Shown piece after piece: positions 26,006 through 34,916 of a stretch of 64,000 bases of DNA (position 1 is its first letter; every line of letters begins with the position of its first letter). The notes beneath the pieces are model-generated. The model was given only the letters and a program-made list of their open reading frames with translations, was not told the origin of the DNA and ran no database searches. This DNA comes from Simplicispira suum (lineage in GTDB: Bacteria > Pseudomonadota > Gammaproteobacteria > Burkholderiales > Burkholderiaceae_C). The position numbers and the translations under genes were made by a program. The stretch lies in assembly GCF_003008595.1 (NCBI RefSeq), contig NZ_CP027669.1:1240001-1304000 (forward strand), written 5' to 3'.

Positions 26006-26704
26006 GTGTCCATCGAACTTCATCGCCTTGGCCGGGTGGCTTATGCGCCGACCTACGCCGCGATGCAGGAATTCACCGCGCAGCGATGCGCAGATGCGCC
26101 TGATCAGCTCTGGATTTGTGAACACCCACCGGTGTTCACCCAAGGCATCTCCGCCCGCCCAGAGCATCTGCTGGATACCGGTGACATCCCCGTAACAACC
26201 ACCAATCGGGGCGGCAAGGTCACCTTTCACGGGCCGGGCCAGGTCGTGGCCTACCCGCTGATCGACTTGCGTCGTGCAGGCTATTACGTCAAAGAATATG
26301 TCTACCGCGTGGAGGAGGCCGTGATTCGCACTCTGGCGCATTTCGGCATCACCGGCCACCGGGTAGCTGGTGCGCCAGGCATCTATGTGCGGCTCGATGA
26401 TCCGACCAGCCACCAAGTGCTGGCTCAGCGGCCGCGTCACAGAGAGCCCGGCGCACCGCTTCCCGGACCCGACTTTGCGGGCCTGGGCAAGATTTCAGCG
26501 CTCGGCATCAAGGTGACGCGCCACTGCAGTCTGCATGGCGTGGCTCTCAACGTGGCAATGGACTTGGAGCCGTTCGCTCGCATCAACCCATGCGGCTACA
26601 TGGGTTTGCGCACGGTGGACCTTTCTACAATCGGGGTCCACACCACTTGGGATGAGGCTGCGGATGTGCTCAGCAAGCATCTGATCGCGCGGCTGACGCC
26701 CTGA
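26006..26704 (+). CDS. lipB: Octanoyltransferase LipB
   Basis: Transfers octanoyl groups from acyl carrier protein to the lipoyl domains of 2-oxoacid dehydrogenases and the glycine cleavage H protein. 232 residues from GTG 26006. Visible motifs are [20 protein letters not shown] and the active-site region [23 protein letters not shown] with the acyl-accepting Cys and the conserved Lys. An insertion of about 20 residues ([16 protein letters not shown]) precedes the active site. Followed 14 nt later by lipA, the next enzyme. Confidence 0.96.
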   Translation: MSIELHRLGRVAYAPTYAAMQEFTAQRCADAPDQLWICEHPPVFTQGISARPEHLLDTGDIPVTTTNRGGKVTFHGPGQVVAYPLIDLRRAGYYVKEYVYRVEEAVIRTLAHFGITGHRVAGAPGIYVRLDDPTSHQVLAQRPRHREPGAPLPGPDFAGLGKISALGIKVTRHCSLHGVALNVAMDLEPFARINPCGYMGLRTVDLSTIGVHTTWDEAADVLSKHLIARLTP

Positions 26705-26718
26705 ATCCGAAGCCAGCC

Positions 26719-27699
26719 ATGAGCACCTCCGACGTCGTCCGCGAAGCGCAATCGAGCGCCGAATACAACCCGCTTATCAAGCAAAAAGCAGCCGCCAAGC
26801 TCTCGCGCATTCCGGTCAAGGTGGAGCCAGGCCCGGTGCTGAAGAAGCCCGAATGGATTCGGGTCAAGGCGGGTTCGCCCAGCACACGCTTCTATGAGAT
26901 CAAGAGCATCCTGCGCGAGCACAAGCTGCACACCGTATGCGAAGAGGCCAGCTGCCCGAACATTGGCGAATGCTTTGGCAACGGCACCGCCACGTTCATG
27001 ATCATGGGCGACAAGTGCACGCGCCGCTGCCCGTTCTGCGATGTGGGGCATGGCCGACCCGACGCACTCGACAAGGACGAGCCCTTGAACCTCGCGCGCA
27101 CCATTGCTGCGCTGCGCCTGAAGTACGCGGTGATCACCAGCGTGGACCGCGACGATCTGCGCGACGGCGGCGCCGGGCATTTCGTGGAGTGCATTCAGAA
27201 CATTCGCGCGCTCTCCCCCAGCACGCAGATCGAAATCCTCACCCCGGATTTTCGCGGACGCGACGAGCGCGCACTGGAGATTCTCAAAACTGGATTGCCT
27301 GATGTAATGAACCACAACTTGGAAACCGCACCCCGGTTGTACAAGGAAGCGCGCCCAGGAAGCGACTACCAGTTTTCCTTGAACCTGCTCAAGAAGTTCA
27401 AGGAACGGTACCCGGACGTGCCTACCAAGAGCGGCATCATGGTGGGCCTGGGCGAAACCGACGAGGAAATTCTGGACGTGATGCGCGATCTGCGCGCGCA
27501 TGGCGTGAGCATGCTGACCGTCGGCCAGTACCTGGCGCCCAGCAGCAGCCATCTGCCCGTGCGCCGCTACGTGCACCCAGACCAATTCAAGCAAATTGAG
27601 GAAGCCGCCTACGCCATGGGTTTCTCGCACGCTGCCGTAGGCGCCATGGTGCGATCGAGTTACCACGCGGATCAGCAGGCGCACGCCGCCGGCCTGTAG
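26719..27699 (+). CDS. lipA: Lipoyl synthase LipA
   Basis: Radical SAM enzyme that inserts two sulfurs into the octanoyl chain made by LipB. 326 residues. The auxiliary iron-sulfur cluster ligands [12 protein letters not shown] and the radical SAM motif CTRRCPFC are both present, as is the C-terminal RSSYHADQQ that supplies the unusual Ser ligand. It forms an operon with ybeD and lipB and is convergent with the next gene. Confidence 0.97.
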   Translation: MSTSDVVREAQSSAEYNPLIKQKAAAKLSRIPVKVEPGPVLKKPEWIRVKAGSPSTRFYEIKSILREHKLHTVCEEASCPNIGECFGNGTATFMIMGDKCTRRCPFCDVGHGRPDALDKDEPLNLARTIAALRLKYAVITSVDRDDLRDGGAGHFVECIQNIRALSPSTQIEILTPDFRGRDERALEILKTGLPDVMNHNLETAPRLYKEARPGSDYQFSLNLLKKFKERYPDVPTKSGIMVGLGETDEEILDVMRDLRAHGVSMLTVGQYLAPSSSHLPVRRYVHPDQFKQIEEAAYAMGFSHAAVGAMVRSSYHADQQAHAAGL

Positions 27700-27718
27700 C
27701 TACGCAAGCAGTGTGCGG

Positions 27719-28255
27719 CTACGCCCTGCCGGTGTATTCGCCGCGCGCCGGGTAGTCCTTTGCAATGGCGAAATCCATTGCGCCCAGCAACTCGTCGAAA
27801 TGCGGGCGCGCAAACGGCATGGTCTGGACGGCGCCGTAGTACAGGCTGCCGTCGGCCTGCACGATGAACACGCCGGGTTCGGAGAACAGGGCCGGCTCTT
27901 CGATGCCGATGGACGTCATGCCGCGTGAAGTGCTCACATACAGACCCCAGGCGCGCGCCACATCCAGCGGCAGATCGTAGCCCACGCGCAGCTGCGGCGC
28001 GCCCAACTTGTCGGCCATAGCGCGGGCGCGCTCCTGGGTGTCGCTGGAGATGGCGATCACCTCGACACCCCGTTTTTCAAAGTCTTCGCGCAGGCGCCCC
28101 AATTCGAGCAGGTACTTGAAGCAAATGGGGCAGTGCAGCCCCCGATAAAACACCACCAAGGTGGCGCGCATGGGCTTTTGCGCTGACAAGGCATAGGGTC
28201 CGTGATCCAGGGTAGGCAACTCAAGGGCAGGCACAGCTTGGCGGGGAACGAGCAT
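27719..28255 (-). CDS. Peroxiredoxin-like protein (AhpC/TSA family)
   Basis: 178 residues with a thioredoxin fold: TLVVFYRGLHCPICFKYLLELGRL carries a CPIC pair, where the first Cys (about residue 41) is the expected peroxidatic residue, followed by VIAISSDTQERARAMADKLG and the C-terminal GVFIVQADGSLYYGAVQTMPFARP. This matches the PRX-like2 type rather than classical AhpC. Probably reduces peroxides. It is divergent from an AraC regulator with an 80-nt shared gap, so the regulator may control it. Confidence 0.85.
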   Translation of the reverse strand: MLVPRQAVPALELPTLDHGPYALSAQKPMRATLVVFYRGLHCPICFKYLLELGRLREDFEKRGVEVIAISSDTQERARAMADKLGAPQLRVGYDLPLDVARAWGLYVSTSRGMTSIGIEEPALFSEPGVFIVQADGSLYYGAVQTMPFARPHFDELLGAMDFAIAKDYPARGEYTGRA

Positions 28256-28335
28256 GAAGGTCTCCAGAAGTCATGGCCTCGGGATGTACTTTAGGCCACA
28301 ATTTGAGACGCAGAGTACCCCTTGGTATCAGATTC

Positions 28336-29220
28336 ATGACCGATGATCCCAAAGTAGACCGCCTCTCGGCCTTGCTGCAGCGGTTTCCCATGAAAGTCCG
28401 GCCACTTTTCCAGGGGGCATTCGACCCGGCCGGAACGTCTTTCCTGACACCGCCCACTGGCGGTGTGCTGCATCTGGTGGGCGGCGCCGGCGTACTGATG
28501 CAGGGCGCGGATATGCTGGCGGAGATCAATGGACCCTGTGTGCTGTTTCTCCCGCGCACCGTCCCGCATCGGCTTTGCGCACATGGCGCCCGCAGCGCGG
28601 CGCTGTTGAGCGCCTCGGTGGATATGGGCGCGCCCGAGAACAACCCGCTGGTGCGCGCCCTGCCGCCGTTGGTTCTGGTGGCGCTCTGCGACAGCCCCGA
28701 GCTGGAAACCAGCTGCAGACTGCTCTGGGACGAGGCCGATGCCAGCCGCTGCGCGCATGCACTGTTGCTGGAGCGCGCCTGCGAAGTTCTCATGATCCAG
28801 CTCCTGCGCTATGCCATCGCCCACCGTTTGATGGACACCGGTTTGCTCTGCGGACTGGCGGACGCACGTTTGATGCGCGTGCTGGCGGCGGTGCACGCCG
28901 ACCCGGCCGCGCCGTGGACGTTGCCGCGCATGGCAGGCGTGGCGTACATGTCTCGGGCGCGTTTCGCCGCGCACTTCTCCCAGGTGCTCGGCGAGGCGCC
29001 GGGCGAATACCTGGGACGCTGGCGTATGGGCGTGGCGCGTTCGCTGCTGGTGCGGGGCATGCCGGTCAAGCAGGTGGCCCAAGAGGCCGGCTACGCCAGC
29101 GCCAGCGCACTGACGCGGGCGTTTTCCCGCCGCATGGGACAGCCACCGTCGCGCTGGCTGGCTGAACAGCGCGCCGCCACCGAGGGCCAGCGCCCAGCAG
29201 CGGGAATCTCCAAACTCTAA
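28336..29220 (+). CDS. AraC family transcriptional regulator with cupin domain
   Basis: 294 residues from ATG 28336. The N-terminal cupin-like sensor (about 20-180; LHLVGGAGVLMQGADMLAEIN, GPCVLFLPRTVPHRLCAHGA) and the C-terminal double helix-turn-helix (about 195-290; WTLPRMAGVAYMSRARFAAHF and VKQVAQEAGYASASALTRAF) place it among cupin_6 AraC regulators, which often control a neighbouring oxidoreductase or transporter. The divergent peroxiredoxin-like gene is the obvious candidate target. An in-frame start at 28273 would add 21 residues and is possible. Confidence 0.88.
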   Translation: MTDDPKVDRLSALLQRFPMKVRPLFQGAFDPAGTSFLTPPTGGVLHLVGGAGVLMQGADMLAEINGPCVLFLPRTVPHRLCAHGARSAALLSASVDMGAPENNPLVRALPPLVLVALCDSPELETSCRLLWDEADASRCAHALLLERACEVLMIQLLRYAIAHRLMDTGLLCGLADARLMRVLAAVHADPAAPWTLPRMAGVAYMSRARFAAHFSQVLGEAPGEYLGRWRMGVARSLLVRGMPVKQVAQEAGYASASALTRAFSRRMGQPPSRWLAEQRAATEGQRPAAGISKL

Positions 29221-29230
29221 AACATCCAGT

Positions 29231-29295
29231 ATTTTTGGTGTTTTTAGGCTCTCGCGCTTATTGGGTATGTATTTACAGCTATTATTATTATAGCT
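29231..29295 (-). repeat. Dispersed palindromic repeat, copy B
   Basis: Minus-oriented degenerate copy: aggctctcgcgcttatt at 29246-29262, then an AT-rich stretch and agctattattattatagct. The second half of the palindrome is decayed. It fills the gap between the AraC gene and ptsI. Confidence 0.65.
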
Positions 29296-29297
29296 TT

Positions 29298-31051
29298 TCA
29301 TGGCCCGCACAATCGCGCCGAGTCACCGCTCTCCAGCACCTCCTGGGCCCACAGCGCCAACTTGCGGGTGTCGGCCCGCAGCACTTCTTGCTTGATGGCG
29401 AGGATTTGCGCCGGATGCATGGAGAAACTTCGCAGTCCCAGTCCCAGCAGCAGCTTGGTGAGCGTCAAGTCTCCTGCCATTTCACCGCACACCGAGACGC
29501 TCTTGCCCTGCGCCCGGCATTCGGCAATGACACCCGCCACCAGCGCTAGCACCGCCGGGTGCAGGGGTCATACAGGTCGGCCACCGCTTCGTCGGCGCGA
29601 TCAATGGCCAGGGTGTACTGGATCAGGTCGTTGGTGCCAATCGACAAAAAATCGAAATGGCGCAAGAACATGCGCACCGTGAGCGCAGCGGCAGGAACCT
29701 CGATCATGGCACCCAGACGCACCGCTCCGTATACCGCCCCGCGGTCATCCAGTTCGGCCTGGGCAAGGCCCACATGGGCCAGCGTCTGACGAATTTCTTC
29801 GGCATTCACGATCATGGGAAACATCATGTTCACCCGGCCATGGGCAGCAGCGCGCAACACTGCGCGTATCTGCGTACGGAACATGGCTGGGTCGGCCAGG
29901 CTCCAGCGGATGGCGCGCAAGCCCAGCGCCGGGTTGAGCGAATCGTCCTTGCGCGCACGCTCCAGCGGCTTGTCGGCGCCAATGTCGAGCGTGCGAATGG
30001 TGACCGGCAGACCCTGCATGGCGTCAACCGCCTCGCGGTAGGCGAGGTACTGCTCCTCTTCGTCGGGCAGCTTGCCGCTGCGCCCCATGAACAGGAATTC
30101 GGTGCGAAACAGCCCCACGCCTACGGCGCCTGCAGCAATGGCGGCAACGCCATCGGCGGGCAGTTCAATGTTGGCAAGCAACTCCACCCTCTGGCCATCG
30201 AGCGTCACACACGGCGTATGGCGCAGGCGGCCCAGGCGCTCACGCTCAAGCTCGATCTGGCGTTGGCGGAAGCCGTATTCGGCCAGGATGATGGCCGAGG
30301 GGTCGACGATCATCACGCCAGCGTCGCCATCGATGATGACCCAGTCGTCCTGACGCACCAGTTGGCTCGCTGCGCGTGCGCCCACCACGGCGGGGATGTC
30401 CATGCTGCGCGCGACGATGGCGGTGTGCGAGGTCTTGCCACCTACATCGGTGACAAACCCGGCAAACACACTTTTCTTGAACTGCAGCATGTCAGCTGGC
30501 GAGAGATCGTGCGCGACAAGTACCAGGGGCACGTCCACGGTGTCGTCGAGCAGCAGATCTTGCTGCGTCTTGCGGCGCGGACTGGCGGCCGGCGGCGCTA
30601 CCGGATTGGGCGCGCCCTTCATATGGCGCAGGATGCGATCAACCACCTGCTCCAGATCGGTTTTGCGCTCCCGCAGGTATTCGTCCTCCATTTCGTCGAA
30701 TTGCCGTGCGATCAATTCGAGCTGGGTGGTGAGCGCCCACTCTGCGTTGTACAGACGCTCGGTGATCCAGTGCTTGACGCCCGAGACCAGCATTTCGTCC
30801 TGCAGGAGCATGAGGTGCACGTCCAGCAACGCCCCCAGCTCGGGCGGAGCGTCGGACGGCATTTCGGTCTGCAGGCGGGTCAGCTCCTGCATTACGGCGT
30901 TGCGCGCGCTGCGCACGCGTTCGATTTCGTCCTCAATCTGGTGCGGTTCGACGAAGTAATGCGCCACGTCCACGCGGCTCGAACCCACCAGCACCGCACG
31001 GCCAATGGCAATGCCTCGGGCAACGGCCAGACCGGGAACCGAGAACGTCAT
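29298..31051 (-). CDS. ptsI: Phosphoenolpyruvate-protein phosphotransferase (EI), frameshifted as sequenced
   Basis: Enzyme I of the phosphotransferase system: takes phosphate from PEP and passes it to HPr. From ATG 31051 (MTFSVPGLAVARGIAIGRAV) the frame runs through the phospho-His site GGKTSHTAIVAR, the PEP-binding RTEFLFMGR and TNDLIQYTLAIDRADEAVADLYDP, and then hits a false stop at 29546. Adding one base to the gggg run at 29564-29567 (CCCC on the coding strand) restores DLYDPLHPAVLALVAGVI and joins the C-terminal 80 residues ending at 29298, giving 584 residues, close to E. coli EI (575). Probably an intact gene with a base-calling error; a true mutation cannot be excluded. It follows ptsH by 49 nt. 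Confidence 0.92.
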
Positions 31052-31100
31052 CCCCGGCGCCTCTGTTCGCCTGCTTGCGATGGGTAGCGGTTGGGGGTCA

Positions 31101-31370
31101 TTACTGGCCCTCTCCGAATTTGTCGTCAATCAGCGCCACCAGGGCGTCCATGGCCTCCTGCTCGTGTTCGCCATCGGTTTCAATCTCGATCTCGGCGCCC
31201 ATGCCAGCCGCAAGCATCATCACTCCCATGATGCTCTTGGCATTGATGCGTCGCTCGCCCCGGCTCATCCAAACATCGCAGGGAAAACTCGTGGCGACCT
31301 TGCTGAGTTTGGCGGAGGCACGGGCATGCAGGCCGAGCCTATTGCTGATGGTCTTGCGGGTCTTGATCAT
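31101..31370 (-). CDS. ptsH: Phosphocarrier protein HPr
   Basis: HPr, 89 residues from ATG 31370 (MIKTRKTISNRLGLHARAS). The phosphorylated His lies in GLHARAS, and the region of the regulatory Ser reads NAKSIMGVMMLAA. The frame is open upstream to 31436 but that part overlaps the EIIA gene and is not HPr-like. It receives phosphate from EI and passes it to the EIIA encoded just upstream (genes overlap by 32 nt). Confidence 0.93.
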   Translation of the reverse strand: MIKTRKTISNRLGLHARASAKLSKVATSFPCDVWMSRGERRINAKSIMGVMMLAAGMGAEIEIETDGEHEQEAMDALVALIDDKFGEGQ

Positions 31371-31788
31371 GAATGGGACGTACTTGATTCTGGGGCGCGC
31401 GCACGGCCACCTGCATGACACCTTGCGTACCGCCAACGACGGCGCGCTGGACCAGGAGATCTAGCGACTCGGTTCGGTAGCTTACGGCGCGCAGCAGCAT
31501 GGGGAGGTTCACTCCGGTAACCAGCCGCGTGGCTGCGCGACCTTCCACCAGACGCTGGGCCATATTGCACGGTGTGGCGCCAAACAGGTCGGTCAGCACC
31601 AGCACCGGGCGCTCTGCACAATCTTCCAGCAAGGCACGCGCGCGCTCGAGCGTTTGCTCCGGCGCGGCGTCAGCATGCACATCGAGCGCGCGCACATCGT
31701 CGGCGCAATCAGAAAAAACATGCAGAGCACATTCGCGCAAGGCATGCGCAAGCGGTGCGTGGGCGATGAGAAAAATTAGCGTATTCAT
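31339..31788 (-). CDS. PTS EIIA component, mannose/sorbose type
   Basis: 149 residues from ATG 31788 (MNTLIFLIAHAPLAHALREC). The phospho-acceptor His is at residue 10, as in E. coli ManX, followed by the VLVLTDLFGATPCNMAQRLV motif of the family. No EIIB, EIIC or EIID gene is present. In betaproteobacteria a lone EIIA(Man) with HPr and EI is generally taken as a regulatory phosphorelay rather than a sugar importer; that is known for related organisms and inferred here. Its 3' end overlaps ptsH by 32 nt. Confidence 0.9.
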   Translation of the reverse strand: MNTLIFLIAHAPLAHALRECALHVFSDCADDVRALDVHADAAPEQTLERARALLEDCAERPVLVLTDLFGATPCNMAQRLVEGRAATRLVTGVNLPMLLRAVSYRTESLDLLVQRAVVGGTQGVMQVAVRAPQNQVRPIHDQDPQDHQQ

Positions 31789-31818
31789 GCAGAGGAAGCC
31801 GCGCGTGCAGCGCAAACA

Positions 31819-33042
31819 TTATGGCCGCGCCGGCTTGCGCAGAAACCACAGCCAGGCGAGGAGATTGCACGCCAGATACATCCCCAGCGCAGCGCGGAAC
31901 GCCCCGAGCACGTCCAGCCCCGCAGCAATGAACCCATCGACCGCCAGCCCGATGCCCCACTGCAGCACAAAAACGCCTCCAAACACCACGAGGTTGTAGG
32001 CCGACAATGCCCGCCCCGCCGCGTTGGCGTCGAAAGCGGCGGCCACCGCTGGCAGGGACAGCGCCATCACCGTGCACGAGACGCAGTACAGCGCCCAGAC
32101 TGCACTGCCTGCCTGCGGCCCCAGCAGCAAGAGGCCTAGCATCACGCACAGCGAGAATGGCAGGCCACGGGCGATGACCCGGTTGACGTCAATGGCGTGC
32201 CGCGCCATCCACGGCCCGAGCAGCCCCCAGGCCCAGAAGGTGCACAGCATGGACACGTTGATCCAGAACAGCCCTGTGGCGGCCTCCAACTCGCTGTAGT
32301 GCGCCACCCGCTGCATCCAGGGTCCAGCCCAAAGGGTTTGCATCGCGACCATGCCACCGTAGGTGAAAAAACCCAATGGCGCCAGGCGGCGAAAGTAGGG
32401 ATGGCGCCAGACGACGGAATAGCCAGCCGTGTCGTTCGCTTCCAGCAGCACCGTGGCTTCTTGCCTGGGACGATTCCAGCTCGGCACGGCCAGCGCGATC
32501 CATGCGCCAGACAAAAGCACCAGTGCCGCAATGCCCCAGAACAGCGCACGCCAACCCAGTACGGGAAGCAGCCACTGAACGGGCAGCGTAGATGCCACCA
32601 TGCCGAGCGACCCCGTCATCAGCATCCATGCATTGGCCCGCAGCTGCGCCGCCGGGCTGTACCAGCGGCGGTAGCCCGTCAGTGGTGCCATCAGGCAGGC
32701 GCTGACGCCTGCGCCAAACAGCATGCGCCCAACCAGCAAACTGCTGAAGCCGGTGGCGAGCGCAAACACCCCGCAACCCAGCACGGCCACGCCTAAAAAG
32801 GCCAACAGCACTTGGCGCGGGCCGTAGCGATCCAGCCAGCGGCCCAATGGCAGCTGTGTGAAAGCAAATCCAAGGAAGTAGCCACCCGAGAGCAAACCCA
32901 GATCGGCTGCACCGAGTGTGAAAGCTTCTGCCAGCGTGGGGGCCAGCGTAGCCGTCACAGCGCGCAACAGCGCGGCGAGGAAATAGGCCGCAGCAAACGG
33001 CAAAAACACCCATACCGCCGCGCGCCGCCCCAGGACGCTCAC
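31819..33042 (-). CDS. MFS transporter
   Basis: Major facilitator superfamily permease, 407 residues, about 12 hydrophobic segments. The loop 2-3 signature is visible as GRWLDRYGPRQVLLAF, and the second half has a matching but weaker repeat. The start is GTG 33042, which overlaps the stop of the preceding lipoprotein gene (GTGA), so the two are coupled; the long upstream open frame is a shadow of that gene. The substrate is unknown. It lies 30 nt upstream of the EIIA gene on the same strand. Confidence 0.88.
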   Translation of the reverse strand: MSVLGRRAAVWVFLPFAAAYFLAALLRAVTATLAPTLAEAFTLGAADLGLLSGGYFLGFAFTQLPLGRWLDRYGPRQVLLAFLGVAVLGCGVFALATGFSSLLVGRMLFGAGVSACLMAPLTGYRRWYSPAAQLRANAWMLMTGSLGMVASTLPVQWLLPVLGWRALFWGIAALVLLSGAWIALAVPSWNRPRQEATVLLEANDTAGYSVVWRHPYFRRLAPLGFFTYGGMVAMQTLWAGPWMQRVAHYSELEAATGLFWINVSMLCTFWAWGLLGPWMARHAIDVNRVIARGLPFSLCVMLGLLLLGPQAGSAVWALYCVSCTVMALSLPAVAAAFDANAAGRALSAYNLVVFGGVFVLQWGIGLAVDGFIAAGLDVLGAFRAALGMYLACNLLAWLWFLRKPARP

Positions 33043-33572
33043 CGCAGCACCAGTGCCTCGAAAAATACATCGGCTGAAGCGCGCGGCAGCTCGCTCCCGT
33101 AGACCATGGCGTGGCAGACGGTCACCGTACTTTGGTCGACGCGTGCGAACCAGGCGGCTTCCAGGTGCATGGCGCCGCCACTGGGCAGGACGCCAGTCGC
33201 TTGGGTACGCACCGATTGGGGCAGGCCGAGCGCACCGTCCGGTTGAAACGGTTTGTCCTTCGCATTCTTGGCCTGCGCGGCCGCCAACACTGCGGCCCGC
33301 CAGTGCGCCAGCGCGGCTCCGGCGCTGGACGGCTGAGCCAGCGCGGCGCACGCCACGGCGAAGGTGTTTCCCCCAGCTTCGCAGCTTTGCATGGTGATTT
33401 CAACGGTCTGGCCCGCCAATTCCACATTGCGCTGCGCACGCTCGGGCTTGCAGGGCAGGCTCACTTCCAGCGCAAGTTCCGGCAGGGGCACCGTGCGCCA
33501 TTCCAACGCTGGGCTGCAAGCCATCAGAAGCGCCAGCAACAGGCTTTGGGCGATGAAAATGGCGACACGCAT
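33039..33572 (-). CDS. Small putative lipoprotein of unknown function
   Basis: 177 residues from ATG 33572. A signal peptide with lipobox LLMAC (about residues 14-18) predicts an envelope lipoprotein. The rest shows short strands and helices with two Cys pairs (LPCKPERAQ, MQSCEAGGNTFAVACAALA) and ends ADVFFEALVLR. I do not recognise the family. Its stop codon overlaps the GTG start of the MFS transporter, so the two are made together. Confidence 0.8.
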   Translation of the reverse strand: MRVAIFIAQSLLLALLMACSPALEWRTVPLPELALEVSLPCKPERAQRNVELAGQTVEITMQSCEAGGNTFAVACAALAQPSSAGAALAHWRAAVLAAAQAKNAKDKPFQPDGALGLPQSVRTQATGVLPSGGAMHLEAAWFARVDQSTVTVCHAMVYGSELPRASADVFFEALVLR

Positions 33573-33722
33573 GGCACGATTATGAGCACGCTGCAGGGCG
33601 CCATCGCGCATGGCGGGCACCTGAGGCAACCCGGGAACCATTGGGGCCAAGGGACGCTCTGATCACTTGAGAGCGATGCATGTCGCACAATCACTCTTTG
33701 TTTTGTTGTTGCGGGAACCGTT

Positions 33723-34226
33723 ATGGGTACGAAAAAGGTGTGGGCCATGGCTGCCATTGCAGCGTTTGCTGCGTTGGGTGCATGGCTTTTCCTGGGCACT
33801 GGTCCTGCCCCCGCGCCGCAATCGACCTTCGTTTTGCTCGATGCCAGCACGCGTACTACAGCGGATTTGCGCGGCAAGGTAACGCTGGTGAATTTCTGGG
33901 CCACCAGCTGCACCACCTGTGTGGCCGAAATGCCTGAGTTGGTCGCTACGCACGAGAAATACCACGCACAAGGCTTTGACACGCTCGCCGTGGCGATGAG
34001 CTACGACCCGCCCAGCTACGTCGTGAATTTCGTGGAAACGCGCAAGCTCCCGTTTCAAGTAGCACTCGACAACACCGGCGCGATTGCCAAGGCCTGGGGC
34101 GATGTGCAGCTCACGCCCACCACTTATCTGGTCAACAAGCGCGGCGAGATCGTCAAAACCTATGTCGGTGCGCCGAAGTTTGATGAGCTGCACCGGCTGA
34201 TCGAGTCGCTTCTGGCCGAAACCTGA
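33723..34226 (+). CDS. TlpA-like thioredoxin-fold disulfide reductase
   Basis: 167 residues. N-terminal membrane anchor or uncleaved signal (about 5-25), then a periplasmic thioredoxin domain: LVNFWATSCTTCVAEMPEL with redox pair CTTC (about residues 60-63), and the cis-proline region LTPTTYLVNKRGEIVKTYVG. TlpA/ResA-type proteins reduce disulfides of apocytochromes or copper-delivery proteins. The nearby cytochrome c' and b561 genes suggest a link to cytochrome maturation (inference). Confidence 0.9.
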   Translation: MGTKKVWAMAAIAAFAALGAWLFLGTGPAPAPQSTFVLLDASTRTTADLRGKVTLVNFWATSCTTCVAEMPELVATHEKYHAQGFDTLAVAMSYDPPSYVVNFVETRKLPFQVALDNTGAIAKAWGDVQLTPTTYLVNKRGEIVKTYVGAPKFDELHRLIESLLAET

Positions 34227-34239
34227 TCGCGGCTCAATT

Positions 34240-34302
34240 TCAGCCAAAAAGAGCTTCTGGCGCTTATTGCACAAGCGTCAGCAGCTCTTTTTTTCATAGC
34301 GA
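34240..34302 (-). repeat. Dispersed palindromic repeat, copy C
   Basis: Minus-oriented copy: agcttctggcgcttattgc, caagcgtcagcagct, then tttttttcatagcg. It lies between the convergent tlpA-like and cytochrome c' genes and its palindrome forms the terminator at 34250-34294. Confidence 0.75.
34250..34294 (+). terminator. Rho-independent terminator built from repeat copy C
   Basis: AGAGCT (34250-34255) pairs with AGCTCT (34283-34288), and CTGGCGCTT (34257-34265) pairs with AAGCGTCAG (34273-34281), with one G-T wobble. Seven T follow (34288-34294). It lies 24 nt after the stop of the TlpA-like gene. Confidence 0.8.
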
Positions 34303-34758
34303 TCACTTGTTTCGGTAGTTGTCGTGGCAGGCCTTGCAGCTTTTGGCGGTCTCGCCAAAGGCAGATTTGAGCTTGTCCAGGTCACCCGTTTGGGCTGCGG
34401 TCGCGAGCTTGACGGTCTCGGCGCCCATTTTGTCGGCATGCTCACGAAACTTCGCTTGCTCGGTCCAGATCTCGGGCTTGGCCTTGGTGTCTCGCCCCTT
34501 GTCGGTGCCGGGCCCAAAACCTGCCCAGGGCAATTTCGCCATGATGACAACGATATCGGCGTTCTCCTGGGCCACTTTGGCGTCGAACGGAATCTTGCCG
34601 TTGGCCATGGCGCCAATGCGACCGAAGTGCTGGCCCATGACGAATAAGGCGCTCTGGCGGTATTTGATCGCGTCTTCAGGTTTTTCAAACTGCGCTGCAG
34701 CCGGTGCGGCAAAGCTCAGCGTTGCAATAGACAGGGCCAGGGCGGCAAACGTTTTCAT
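34303..34758 (-). CDS. Cytochrome c'
   Basis: 151 residues from ATG 34758. Sec signal peptide (MKTFAALALSIATLSFAAPAAAQ) and a four-helix-bundle cytochrome c' domain: FEKPEDAIKYRQSALFVMGQHFGRIGAMANGKIPF, with the haem site near the C-terminus as CKACHDNYR. Periplasmic; the family binds NO and CO at a five-coordinate haem and is tied to nitrosative stress or electron transfer. It is divergent from a cytochrome b561 gene 158 nt away, a common pairing. Confidence 0.93.
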   Translation of the reverse strand: MKTFAALALSIATLSFAAPAAAQFEKPEDAIKYRQSALFVMGQHFGRIGAMANGKIPFDAKVAQENADIVVIMAKLPWAGFGPGTDKGRDTKAKPEIWTEQAKFREHADKMGAETVKLATAAQTGDLDKLKSAFGETAKSCKACHDNYRNK

Positions 34759-34916
34759 GGGCGTCCTTGGTGAAATGGAGTCAACGAGGGGACAAGTATC
34801 GCGTGCGCTGGGAGATCGGTAGATTCGCGCCACAATGCCAGAGTCTTTCACTCTTGCATTTGCGTGCCACGCCCCGCGCTACCCGCCCGGCGCAGCATGG
34901 GCGCAGCTCCTTCGCC

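Noticed and set aside
31339-31370. The 32-nt overlap of EIIA and ptsH as a sign of a further frameshift
   Set aside because: Both proteins look complete, and no homopolymer in the overlap gives a better ending when lengthened; natural overlap is adequate.
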